A stretch of 64,000 bases of DNA from Phycisphaeraceae bacterium (GTDB lineage: Bacteria > Planctomycetota > Phycisphaerae > Phycisphaerales > UBA1924). The notes below the pieces were generated by a model, which did no database searches, was not told where the DNA came from, and saw only the letters and a program-made list of their open reading frames with translations. The stretch's first letter is position 1, and the number at the start of each line of letters is the position of its first letter. Below are positions 1-7,241 of the stretch, piece by piece. A program made the position numbers and the translations under genes. The stretch spans positions 310,001 through 374,000 of the forward strand of contig JACKHB010000004.1 in NCBI GenBank assembly GCA_020639195.1, given 5' to 3'.

Positions 1-390
1 GTTCCACGCCGCGAGATTCGTGCCGATGAATCCCTGGGTATCCGGCGGCCCCTCTCCGGCTCCGAGATAGACGCCGATGCGCCGCCGATCGACGTCGCCC
101 CGCGAGAGGCCCGACTGACGCCACGCGCTCGCCGCCGCCGCGAGAAGGAACCGCGTCTGCAGCGCCGCGCCGGCATGACGCGCTGTGGCCTCGGGATCGT
201 CAAGCGACCGAGCCAGGTCGAAGTCCTTGACCTCCGCCGCGAAGCTCGTGGCGTAGGTGGATCCGTCGAACCGCGTGATCGGGCCGACCGCGCTCTCCCC
301 GGCCAGGAGTCTGCGCCAGACGGCGTCGAGCCCCTCTCCCAGCGGGGTCACCCACCCCATGCCCGTGATGACCACCCGACGCGCGCGCAT
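1..390 (-). CDS. fabF: Beta-ketoacyl-ACP synthase II, N-terminal part (cut by window edge)
   Basis: Reading leftward from the ATG at 390, the first 130 residues are open to the window edge. They begin with the thiolase-fold signature VVITGMGWVTPLG, followed by VWRRLLAGESAVGPITRFD, which is diagnostic of KAS I/II enzymes. These enzymes condense malonyl-ACP with acyl-ACP in fatty acid or polyketide chain extension. The active-site Cys and both His lie beyond the edge and cannot be checked. The gene is last in a leftward cluster behind a GxxExxY gene (45 bp gap) and a catalytically altered ketosynthase, so the two ketosynthases may form a KS/CLF-like pair. The family is clear; the exact subtype is not. 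Confidence 0.88.
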   Translation of the reverse strand, partial: MRARRVVITGMGWVTPLGEGLDAVWRRLLAGESAVGPITRFDGSTYATSFAAEVKDFDLARSLDDPEATARHAGAALQTRFLLAAAASAWRQSGLSRGDVDRRRIGVYLGAGEGPPDTQGFIGTNLAAWN

Positions 391-435
391 CGACGCCCTC
401 TGCGACCCCAACCGGTTGTTCAACGGACCGGCGGG

Positions 436-972
436 CTAGTCCTCGTCCTCGACACCGTCGTCGTCGTCCCGATCGTGCTGGAGCATCGGGATCTTGTCGG
501 GGTTCAGCACGCGCACCAGACCGTCCTTGAGGCGACGCTCGCCGAAGTTGATGATGAGCCCGAGTTCCAGGTCCGCCGCACGAAGCTGCGCCCGCAACCT
601 TGCCCGCTCGCCGGAACCCACCTCGCCGTGGAACGCGAGCACGTCGACGAGGAATCGATCCCCAACGTACAAGTCCGATTGGATCGAGCCAACGAGCCGG
701 TCGTTGTACTTGACGTCGAACGAGTGGCCCCGCTTGTGACCGATCCCCGCCGCGTCGAGCTCGCCGATCAGCGCGTTCGCATACACCTCTCGGTCGTAGC
801 CCGGGCCGAGCGCCTTGTGCACCTCGATCGACGCACCGATGACGCGCCGGCTCAGGTCCGTCAGCCCGGGATCCAACTCGCTCAGCGGCACTCCCCGGCG
901 ACGCCGACCGTACTGACCCTCGCCGCCGCCCCCGCCATACTCGCGATCGTTCCAACGAAGTTCTGAAGCCAT
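436..972 (-). CDS. GxxExxY-family protein with altered motif
   Basis: This encodes 178 residues. I chose ATG 972, which sits 31 bp after the upstream ketosynthase stop, because the upstream extension of the frame runs into that gene. Residues about 40-70 carry an IEVHKALGPGYDREVY block and residues about 138-150 carry LIINFGERRLKDG, both typical of the GxxExxY family (PD-(D/E)XK-nuclease-like, function unproven). Aligned to the usual GPGLLESVY form, the signature Glu is Arg61 here, with a Glu next to it. The usual E-x-K segment is also not recognisable. The N-terminus is Gly- and Arg-rich and the C-terminus is a run of Asp/Glu. The protein may be a non-catalytic variant. Confidence 0.8.
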   Translation of the reverse strand: MASELRWNDREYGGGGGEGQYGRRRRGVPLSELDPGLTDLSRRVIGASIEVHKALGPGYDREVYANALIGELDAAGIGHKRGHSFDVKYNDRLVGSIQSDLYVGDRFLVDVLAFHGEVGSGERARLRAQLRAADLELGLIINFGERRLKDGLVRVLNPDKIPMLQHDRDDDDGVEDED

Positions 973-1003
973 CGGTGATTCTCCATAGAAGGCGCAGCGG
1001 ATC

Positions 1004-2335
1004 CTACGAGGCGCGCCGCAGCACGATCGCCGCGCTCGAGCCGCCGATCGAACCCGAACACACCAGCACGTGGCGCAGCGTGGCGTCGCGGCTGGCGCTC
1101 TGCCCCGCGAGCATATCCCCGCGGGGCCGTCCGGCGTGCACACGGGCCGGAAGTCTCTGCGATTCCAGGCACATCGCCCCCAGGGCCGCCTGAACGCCCC
1201 CGTTGCCCGCCATGCACTCGCCCAGGTTCGGCCCCCACGTCACCAGCGGCACCTCTCCGATTCGCGATCCAAAGACGCGCGCCAGCGCGCCGGCTTCGGC
1301 GCGATCGATCGGCCCCACTCCCGCGCCGTGCGGCACGATCGCGTCGATCGAAGACGCCTTGACGGACGCATCGTCGAGCGCCGCCTCGATCGCGTCGACC
1401 AGGCCCTCATCCTCCGCGACCTCCGACGCCGGGTCGTCGAGCATCACCCTCGAAAGAGCGCCCGGGCTGTGGGCCGCGCCAAACCCGACAATCTCCGCGA
1501 TCGTTCGCGTTCCGCGCGCTCTGGCTCGCTCGGGCCTCTCGAGGATCAGGATCGCCCCCGCCTCACCGATCACCTGCCCGGGCGCGTCCGGGTCGTATGG
1601 GCGCACCAGCCCAACTCCCTCGCGAAGCTCGCCCGTGGGGGCCAGCCGGCGCGTGTTGCCCATCCGCGACAGACCCATGTGCGTGATCCGGCTCTCGGCG
1701 CTGCCGGAGAAGCACGCCTCCGCGTTGCCGCGTTCGATCACGCGCGCGGACTCGCCCAGACTCAAGAGCCCGCTCGCCTCTCCGCACGTCACCGTGTTGG
1801 ATGGCCCCGTGCAACCGTGCAGGATCGTGACATGGCACGCGAGCATGTTGGGCAGGTACTTGAGCAGCCACAACGGCTGGAGATTGCTCAATCCGGCCCG
1901 CCCCCACTCGCGAATGTCCCAGTTGCCCGCGGCGTCGCGCGCGGTCACCAGCGCGCTCACTAGCTCGTCGGCCTCGGTGCTGATCAGGCCAGCCCCGATA
2001 TGGCACCCCATCGCCTCGCTGGGATAGGTCGGCTCACCCTCGGACTCGCGCGTGACCAGGCCCGCATCGGTCGCCGCGAGGCGCGCCGCCACGACCGCCA
2101 TCTCGATGTCGCGCGCCATCACCTTGACCGCCTTGCGGTAAGACTTTGGCACGTAGTCGCGCGCAGTGAAGTCGGGCGCCTGTCCGGCAAGCCGCATCGG
2201 GAAGCCCGATGGGTCCAGGAGCGTAATCGGGCCCAGCCCGCTCCGCCCCTCGCACATGCCGTCCCACAGAGGCCCTCGCCCCACTCCCAGCGCGCTGACG
2301 CACCCCAGGCCGGTGATCACGATTGGCGAGTCCAT
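1004..2335 (-). CDS. Ketosynthase-like protein with replaced catalytic residues (chain-length-factor-like)
   Basis: This encodes 443 residues from ATG 2335 and is full length for KAS I/II. The fold signatures are intact: VITGLGCVSALG at the N-terminus, GPSN around 177-180, PHGAG around His336 and a Gly/Ser-rich C-terminus. Ungapped comparison from memory with E. coli FabF puts Glu186 where the nucleophilic Cys should be (CGEASG against ACTSG). The second catalytic His becomes Glu373 and the neighbouring Lys becomes Gly368; only His336 is kept. Loss of the Cys is the hallmark of the chain length factor (CLF) subunit of type II polyketide synthases. It is the first gene of the leftward cluster and the canonical FabF follows. 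A partner role is inferred, not shown. Confidence 0.85.
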   Translation of the reverse strand: MDSPIVITGLGCVSALGVGRGPLWDGMCEGRSGLGPITLLDPSGFPMRLAGQAPDFTARDYVPKSYRKAVKVMARDIEMAVVAARLAATDAGLVTRESEGEPTYPSEAMGCHIGAGLISTEADELVSALVTARDAAGNWDIREWGRAGLSNLQPLWLLKYLPNMLACHVTILHGCTGPSNTVTCGEASGLLSLGESARVIERGNAEACFSGSAESRITHMGLSRMGNTRRLAPTGELREGVGLVRPYDPDAPGQVIGEAGAILILERPERARARGTRTIAEIVGFGAAHSPGALSRVMLDDPASEVAEDEGLVDAIEAALDDASVKASSIDAIVPHGAGVGPIDRAEAGALARVFGSRIGEVPLVTWGPNLGECMAGNGGVQAALGAMCLESQRLPARVHAGRPRGDMLAGQSASRDATLRHVLVCSGSIGGSSAAIVLRRAS

Positions 2336-2407
2336 AATCGGGCGGAGTCTACGATCCCCGGTTCGCCGGAGACGAATTCGCCTCCCCGCCGCCAACGGAG
2401 GTGCCTC

Positions 2408-3730
2408 GTGCGCACACTGCTCGCCCTCGTGCTCGCCCTGCTGGCCTCGCCCACCCTCGCGCAGGCCGACCCGCCCGACACCCCCGCCGGCAGAGCCCTG
2501 ACCTGGTGCGTGCATCGCCTCACCGGAGACGACCACTCCGAGGACGCTCAGCGCCTGCACCCGGAATTCCTCGCGGCGCTGCCCTCGGCGACGATCGATC
2601 AACTCGGCGACGCCATGAACAAGGAATTCGACGCCGCGGACGGCTTCGACATCACAACCGTCGATGCGCGGTCCGAGCGTCGCCTCGTCGCTGTGCTGCG
2701 ATCCCGCCCGGGCGGGAGGCACGCACGCATCACGATCGTCGTCGAGGACGGAGGAGACCGGATCGCGGGCCTCAACGTCGCACCGGCGCCCGATCTCGAC
2801 GAAGGCGCCCCAAAGTCGCTCGACCAACTGCTCGCGAAAGTCGACGAGCTTCCGGGCCGATCATCCGGCGGGATCTACGAGGTCAAGAACGGCGAGCTCG
2901 AGGCGATCGCCGAGCTCAACGCCGACGACCATCTCGCCACCGGCTCCACGTTCAAGCTGTACGTCCTCATCGCGCTGGCCAACGAGATCCTTGAGGGCCG
3001 GGCCTCCTGGGACGAGCCCCTGGCCATCCGTGAAGCGCTCAAGACCCTGCCCGGCGGAACGATGCAGAACCTCCCCGCCGGCGAGGAGCACCCGATCGAG
3101 CACTTCGCGCTGAAGATGATCTCGATCAGCGACAACACCGCGACCGACCACCTCATCTCCCGGGTCGGGCGAGAGCGCGTCGAGGCCGCGATGGCTCCCC
3201 TCCACGACCACCCGGCGCTCAACCGGCCCTTCCTGATGACCCGCGAGATGTTCCACATCAAGCTCGCGGCGGATCGCACCCTCCTGGAGCGATTCCTCGC
3301 GGCCGATGAGACCGGCCGCCGGGCGCTGCTGCCCGAGATCGACGCCGCACAGCCCGAGATGGCCCTCCTGATGGCGTGGAAGAAGCCCTTCGAGATCGAG
3401 CGCGTCGAGTGGTTCGCCTCCGCGCGCGAGTGCTGCCGCGCGATGGCCGAACTCAACCGGCTGGCCCGCGACCCCGCACTCGCTCCCCTGCGGACGGTAC
3501 TGGGCACCAACCCCGGAGTCCCGATCGATCGGACGCGCTTTCCGGGCGTGCAATTCAAGGGCGGCTCTGAGCCGGGCGTCATCAACCTGACGTGGCTGCT
3601 GCAACGCGACGATGGTCGCACGTTCTGCGTGTCCCTGGGATGGAACGATCCGGACCACGCCGTGGACGAGGCCGGTTTCATCTCACTCGGCCAGCAGGCC
3701 ATCGCCCTGGTCGGGGCCTGGCAGCCCTGA
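2408..3730 (+). CDS. Secreted serine hydrolase, class A beta-lactamase-like
   Basis: This encodes 440 residues. The GTG start at 2408 is preceded by GGAGGT five bases upstream and begins a signal peptide ending near PTLAQA. The C-terminal two thirds have the penicillin-recognising serine hydrolase motifs: Ser180-T-F-Lys183, Ser241-Asp242-Asn243 and Lys384-Gly-Gly. The roughly 110 residues before the catalytic domain look like a separate alpha/beta domain. That layout recalls ORF12 of clavulanic acid biosynthesis, where an isomerase-like domain precedes a beta-lactamase-like one (analogy only). Likely periplasmic; the substrate could be a beta-lactam, peptidoglycan peptide or other ester or amide. 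The class A catalytic Glu was not assigned with confidence, so beta-lactamase activity is not claimed. Confidence 0.85.
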   Translation: MRTLLALVLALLASPTLAQADPPDTPAGRALTWCVHRLTGDDHSEDAQRLHPEFLAALPSATIDQLGDAMNKEFDAADGFDITTVDARSERRLVAVLRSRPGGRHARITIVVEDGGDRIAGLNVAPAPDLDEGAPKSLDQLLAKVDELPGRSSGGIYEVKNGELEAIAELNADDHLATGSTFKLYVLIALANEILEGRASWDEPLAIREALKTLPGGTMQNLPAGEEHPIEHFALKMISISDNTATDHLISRVGRERVEAAMAPLHDHPALNRPFLMTREMFHIKLAADRTLLERFLAADETGRRALLPEIDAAQPEMALLMAWKKPFEIERVEWFASARECCRAMAELNRLARDPALAPLRTVLGTNPGVPIDRTRFPGVQFKGGSEPGVINLTWLLQRDDGRTFCVSLGWNDPDHAVDEAGFISLGQQAIALVGAWQP

Positions 3731-3786
3731 ACCTCTCGGGCCCGCGATTCGCCGCCGGCACCTTGTCCCGCCGATACAACCCGTCC

Positions 3787-4356
3787 GTGCGCCCTCGCCT
3801 GTTCGATCCCGGATGGCTGTTTGTGCTCGCCGGCATGGCGCTGGTCGGAACGTGCGTCATCCTCCCCTCCCAGGCGCGGCTCGAAGAGGCCAGGTGGCAG
3901 CGGGACCGTGCACGGGCCCTCGAATCCCACGTCCAGGAACGCATCCGCCGCACTCAGCGCACCATCGACGCGATCGAGAACGGCAACGAGGCCACGATCA
4001 GGTCGCTCGCCGCGTCGCAACTCAACCTCATCCCCGTCGGCACGCGTGCGTGGCGGGATCCCGAGGTTCCCGCGTCCCCGATGGCCGATCTGGAGCCCGA
4101 GCCTCCCCAGTACCCACCGCCGCCCCGGCTCGACACGCGCCTGGCCCGCTGGACCGACGACCCGCACACCCGGCTCTGGCTCATCGGCGGCGGAATGCTC
4201 TCGATTCTCGTCGGGGTGCTCTGGGGGATCGCCCCGCGCGATACCGTCTCGGGTGGCCCAGGACCAGCCGAATCCGACTCCGACGAATCCGACGGTGACT
4301 GGGAGGACCCGGAAGAGCCCGACGACGACTGGGAAGACGAAGAATCGGACGACTGA
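3787..4356 (+). CDS. Membrane protein with coiled coil and acidic tail
   Basis: This encodes 189 residues from GTG 3787. Visible parts: a transmembrane segment at about residues 8-27, an Arg/Glu-rich coiled-coil-like region to about residue 70, a Pro-rich stretch, a second transmembrane segment at about 128-147, then a C-terminal tail of about 30 residues made almost only of Asp, Glu, Ser, Gly, Pro and Trp. I do not recognise a family; the single helix plus coiled coil resembles division-associated proteins only in a general way. The acidic-tail codons overlap the probable start of rnpA in another frame, so translation may be coupled. No strong ribosome-binding site is visible before the GTG. 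Confidence 0.7.
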   Translation: MRPRLFDPGWLFVLAGMALVGTCVILPSQARLEEARWQRDRARALESHVQERIRRTQRTIDAIENGNEATIRSLAASQLNLIPVGTRAWRDPEVPASPMADLEPEPPQYPPPPRLDTRLARWTDDPHTRLWLIGGGMLSILVGVLWGIAPRDTVSGGPGPAESDSDESDGDWEDPEEPDDDWEDEESDD

Positions 4357-4726
4357 TCCGCGCCTGCGGTTCACCCGGAACCACCGACTGACCCACGCCC
4401 GGGAGTTCCAGGCCGTGTACGGCCCGCGCCAAAGCCGGTCCCGCGGCCCCATTACCCTGTACGCCATACCAAACCACGGATCGTTCCCTCGTCTGGGCCT
4501 CTCCATCGGGCGGCGAGTCGGGGCCGCGGTTCGCCGGAACGCCATCAAGCGCCGGCTCCGGGAGGCCTTCCGTCTCGCGCAGTCCGACCTGCCCGCCAGC
4601 CTCACGGGGCGGTATGACTACGTCGTGGTCGCCCGCCCCCACGAGCCCATGGCCACCTCCGGCTACGTCGTGGTCCTGCTCGACCTTGCCGGCCGCCTGG
4701 ACGCCGACTTGAGGAGCCGCGCGTGA
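4295..4726 (+). CDS. rnpA: Ribonuclease P protein component
   Basis: Protein subunit of RNase P, which supports the catalytic RNA in 5' maturation of tRNA. The diagnostic basic helix reads RRVGAAVRRNAIKRRLREAF (the RNR motif), preceded by the substrate-binding FTRNHRLTHAREFQAVY block. No ATG is in frame. GTG 4295 gives 143 residues, with the first 20 or so encoded inside the upstream acidic tail. CTG 4364 would give the more usual length of about 120. The frame runs to TGA 4724-4726, overlapping the yidD start. The usual upstream rpmH is absent. Function is near certain, the start is not. Confidence 0.92.
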   Translation: MTGRTRKSPTTTGKTKNRTTDPRLRFTRNHRLTHAREFQAVYGPRQSRSRGPITLYAIPNHGSFPRLGLSIGRRVGAAVRRNAIKRRLREAFRLAQSDLPASLTGRYDYVVVARPHEPMATSGYVVVLLDLAGRLDADLRSRA

Positions 4727-4968
4727 TGCGTCCGCTCGCCTGGCCGCTGATCTTCCTGATCTACATTTACCAGGTCACCCTGCGCCCGTTCATGGGACGC
4801 CAGTGCCGCTACCACCCCACCTGCTCGCAGTACGCGATCGACGCCCTGAAAGAGCACGGTGCGCTTCGCGGCAGCGTCCTCGCCGCCCGGCGCATCGGGC
4901 GCTGCCACCCGCTGGCCAAGGGCGGGTACGACCCCGTTCCGGTCCGCGAGGCGAAGACCCGCTCATGA
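4726..4968 (+). CDS. yidD: Membrane protein insertion efficiency factor YidD
   Basis: This encodes 80 residues. ATG 4726 overlaps the rnpA stop as TGATG, and GAGGAG lies about 9 bases upstream; GTG 4723 is an equally possible start. The family signature is plain: an N-terminal amphipathic helix (LAWPLIFLIYIYQ), then CRYHPTCSQYA, then a GxxRCHPLAKGGYDPVP ending. YidD is a small membrane-associated protein thought to aid YidC-dependent insertion. The rnpA-yidD pair is conserved across bacteria. Here no yidC follows within the window; the next gene is a TetR regulator. Confidence 0.95.
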   Translation: MRPLAWPLIFLIYIYQVTLRPFMGRQCRYHPTCSQYAIDALKEHGALRGSVLAARRIGRCHPLAKGGYDPVPVREAKTRS

Positions 4969-5035
4969 CTTTCGCGGAAGTTGCTGTAGACTAACCTCGC
5001 GTCGCCGCCAGATACGCCGCCCCCGCGAGTCCCAG

Positions 5036-5647
5036 ATGGGCCGACTTCCCGCACAGCAACGCCGCGAGCAACTCCTGGACTGCGCCGCGAAGCTCTTTTC
5101 ACGCCGGGGCTACGCGAGGACCACGACCGCCGAGTTGGCCAAGAGCGCCGGCGTGACCGAGCCGATCATCTACCGCCACTTCGCCTCCAAGCGCGATCTC
5201 TTTGTCGCCCTGATCGAGCGGGCCGGAGAGGAGACCATCGCCGCGTGGCGCCGGCACCTCAAGGGCGCCAAGGACGCCGCGGAAAGACTCCGCCGGCTGC
5301 TGGGCGAGAACCCGATGGTGAGCGAGACCGGGCGCGATCCGTACCGCGTCATGCTCCAGGCCATCACCGTCGCGGACGATCCCGAGATCCACAAGGCCAT
5401 CCAGACACACATCTCGGCGCTGCACGCCTTCCTGCGAACCGAGATCACCGCCGCCCAGAAGGCCCACAAGATCGCCGCGAGATTCGACGCCGCCCTGATC
5501 GCCTGGCTGCTCATCGACACCGCGATGGGCTACGGCGTGCTGAGCGCCCTGCGCGTCGAGGGGCACGGCATTGGCCCCGACGGCACGCACGTGCAGCAGG
5601 CCGTCGAGCGCATGCTCATCGGTCCGATTCGCGGGTCAAGAAAGTAG
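5036..5647 (+). CDS. TetR/AcrR-family transcriptional regulator
   Basis: This encodes 203 residues from ATG 5036. Residues about 8-55 form the TetR DNA-binding domain (ILD-like helix, LFSRRGYARTTTAELAKSAG, then YRHFASKRDLFVALIE). The remaining helical part is the ligand-binding and dimerisation domain, which has no recognisable specificity. A typical local repressor of transporters or fatty-acid genes. It stands alone after yidD (67 bp gap) and no adjacent transporter marks its target. The next genes run in the opposite direction. Confidence 0.9.
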   Translation: MGRLPAQQRREQLLDCAAKLFSRRGYARTTTAELAKSAGVTEPIIYRHFASKRDLFVALIERAGEETIAAWRRHLKGAKDAAERLRRLLGENPMVSETGRDPYRVMLQAITVADDPEIHKAIQTHISALHAFLRTEITAAQKAHKIAARFDAALIAWLLIDTAMGYGVLSALRVEGHGIGPDGTHVQQAVERMLIGPIRGSRK

Positions 5648-5699
5648 ATCGGCCGGCCCAGCCGGGCCGAACCTCCGTGAACTGAGGATCGTTCGGGGC

Positions 5700-6272
5700 T
5701 CAACGCCGCCGGCGCATCGCCACGACGCCAACGAATCCCAGCAGCCCCGCGCCGCCCGGCGACGGGATGGTGAGCGTCGCGTACGACGTTCCGATCTGGC
5801 CCGCGTCCTGACGCGCGGCCATCTGGATCACGTAGCTCTTTCCCGCCAGAAGCGGCACCGGCTGCGTCCCCACGCCCGCGACGTTGAGCACGCCGACCGA
5901 GTCCGTCAGGTTGAACAGGGTCATGCCCGCGACGGTCCCCGCGTCGTCCCACGCCGCGGTCGCAACCACATTGCTCGCCACCGTGAAGTACGAGAAGTAC
6001 AGGTAGCAGCGACCCCTCGCGGTCGTTCCGCTGGTGGCGTACACGCCGAGCGAGGTGGCGGTCGCGCTGCCCGACCCGCTTCCCCCCGGCTCGCTTGCCA
6101 GCACCGACCACGGGCCCCCGCCCAAGAACGTGTCGTACGACGGACCGCTCGGGGGCGCGTACGAGTATGCCTCCGCCACCACGTACGAGTTCGAGAACGT
6201 GAACTGCGCGCTGGCGACGCCGGCCAGCCCCGCGCACGCCAACGCCCCGCCGAACAGGCACATCCGGTTCAT
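5700..6272 (-). CDS. Secreted protein with PEP-CTERM-like RRRR tail (paralog 1)
   Basis: This encodes 190 residues. I prefer ATG 6272 over ATG 6287 because GGAG stands 9 bases before it and it starts a clean signal peptide ending near GVASAQ. The body is a Ser/Thr/Gly-rich beta-type domain with no known motif. The C-terminus is IPSPGG, a hydrophobic stretch and RRRR, the PEP-CTERM-like sorting signal, which is known to direct export and anchoring by an exosortase-type system. No exosortase is in the window. It is a tandem paralog of the gene at 6414-7004: GPSYD, WSV-ASEPG, SYFTV, VPL-AGK-Y and GTS-A are shared in order. Confidence 0.8.
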   Translation of the reverse strand: MNRMCLFGGALACAGLAGVASAQFTFSNSYVVAEAYSYAPPSGPSYDTFLGGGPWSVLASEPGGSGSGSATATSLGVYATSGTTARGRCYLYFSYFTVASNVVATAAWDDAGTVAGMTLFNLTDSVGVLNVAGVGTQPVPLLAGKSYVIQMAARQDAGQIGTSYATLTIPSPGGAGLLGFVGVVAMRRRR

Positions 6273-6360
6273 CGTGAGCCACTCCATGCAGGAGAGGGAC
6301 GCGCCCGGGCGCCCGGCTTTCGCGCCGAATCCGCACGGGGTGCGAGCCCAGGATCGGAAA

Positions 6361-6390
6361 GGGCCCGATCCCCGATGGAGGACCGGGCCC
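6361..6390 (-). terminator. GC-rich hairpin after the second RRRR-tail gene
   Basis: Inverted repeat with arms 6361-6371 (GGGCCCGATCC) and 6380-6390 (GGACCGGGCCC), 11 bp with one mismatch around an 8-base loop. It lies 23 bases past the stop of the leftward gene at 6414-7004 and before the start of its tandem paralog. It probably acts as a terminator or processing barrier, letting the two paralogs be expressed separately. No T-run is obvious. Confidence 0.55.
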
Positions 6391-6413
6391 GAAGCCTGCG
6401 GATCAATGGCGGC

Positions 6414-7004
6414 TCAGCGGCGCCGGCGCGTCGCGACCAGACCACCCAAGCCCAGCAGCGCGAGGCTGGAAGGCGCGGGGACCTCAAGTCGCGCGAACGA
6501 GGTGCCGTCGAGTCCACCCGTCGCGAACGGCCACGCGCTGAGCCTGTAGTCCTTGCCGGCCTCAAGGGGCACGGGGGCCGTCCCGGGGGGCGTGCCGCCG
6601 CCGGAAACGAACAGCACATCCACCCCATCGGTGACGTTGTGGACGATGAAATCCGTCAGGGCAAACCCGCCCGTGTAGTCCCACGACGCCGTGGCGACGG
6701 TGTCCGCCGAAACCGTGAAGTAGGAGACAAACGCCGCGGCGAACGCGCCCGAGAGCGTATCGCTCGTGGCCGTCATGTCGATCAGCGAGGGGGTGCCGTC
6801 GCTGGTGGCCAGCGCGCCCGGCTCGCTCGCCGCGACGGACCAAAATCCCGGGCCGTAGTGGCCGTCATACGACGGGCCGCTGACGCCGTACGCGTACGCG
6901 CCGACGCGAATCGCCGAGTACGTGAACGAAAACACCTGGGAGTTGGCGCTGCTGGTCATGCCGGCAGCAAGCAGCGTCCCACCAAATAGACAGGCCTTCT
7001 TCAT
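6414..7004 (-). CDS. Secreted protein with PEP-CTERM-like RRRR tail (paralog 2)
   Basis: This encodes 196 residues from ATG 7004, preceded by a purine-rich GAAAGAGAGAGA stretch. The signal peptide is MKKACLFGGTLLAAGMTSS followed by ANSQ. The middle is Ser/Thr-rich and resembles the downstream paralog (SGPSYD, WSVAASEPG, VSYFTV, VPLEAGKDY, DGTSFARL). The C-terminus, PAPSSLALLGLGGLVATRRRR, is the clearest sorting-signal example here. A hairpin follows the stop, and a candidate TTGACA-N17-GAAACT promoter lies about 80 bases upstream of the start. Surface or envelope localisation is inferred; function unknown. Confidence 0.85.
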   Translation of the reverse strand: MKKACLFGGTLLAAGMTSSANSQVFSFTYSAIRVGAYAYGVSGPSYDGHYGPGFWSVAASEPGALATSDGTPSLIDMTATSDTLSGAFAAAFVSYFTVSADTVATASWDYTGGFALTDFIVHNVTDGVDVLFVSGGGTPPGTAPVPLEAGKDYRLSAWPFATGGLDGTSFARLEVPAPSSLALLGLGGLVATRRRR

Positions 7005-7085
7005 GATGTCTCTCTCTTTCCTTCCGACCACCGGTCCGACCATCGGACCGCAAGCCCGAATCCCCGGATCTGGGCACTCAGCGTC

Positions 7086-7114
7086 AGTTTCCGATACGAT
7101 CGAACACCTGTCAA
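7086..7114 (-). promoter_or_regulatory. Candidate promoter TTGACA-N17-GAAACT
   Basis: On the minus strand TTGACA occupies 7114-7109 and, after exactly 17 bases, GAAACT occupies 7091-7086. The predicted transcription start near 7080 leaves a leader of about 75 bases before the RRRR-tail gene. The same two hexamers at the same spacing recur at 25276-25304 on the plus strand. The surrounding 230 bp is noticeably more AT-rich than the genes. It is the divergent spacer to the sulfotransferase gene, which has TATAAG at 7174-7179 as a possible -10 box. Confidence 0.4.
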
Positions 7115-7241
7115 GGCTTTGTGCCAATGAAGTTCGGAGAAATAGTCGCATAGCCACATACTGTTATCGGACTTATAAGACCCCGCGCTCCCATGAGCGC
7201 CGAGCCGTCCGGTCCCTAAACTCGTGCCCGGGAGCGCCGCC

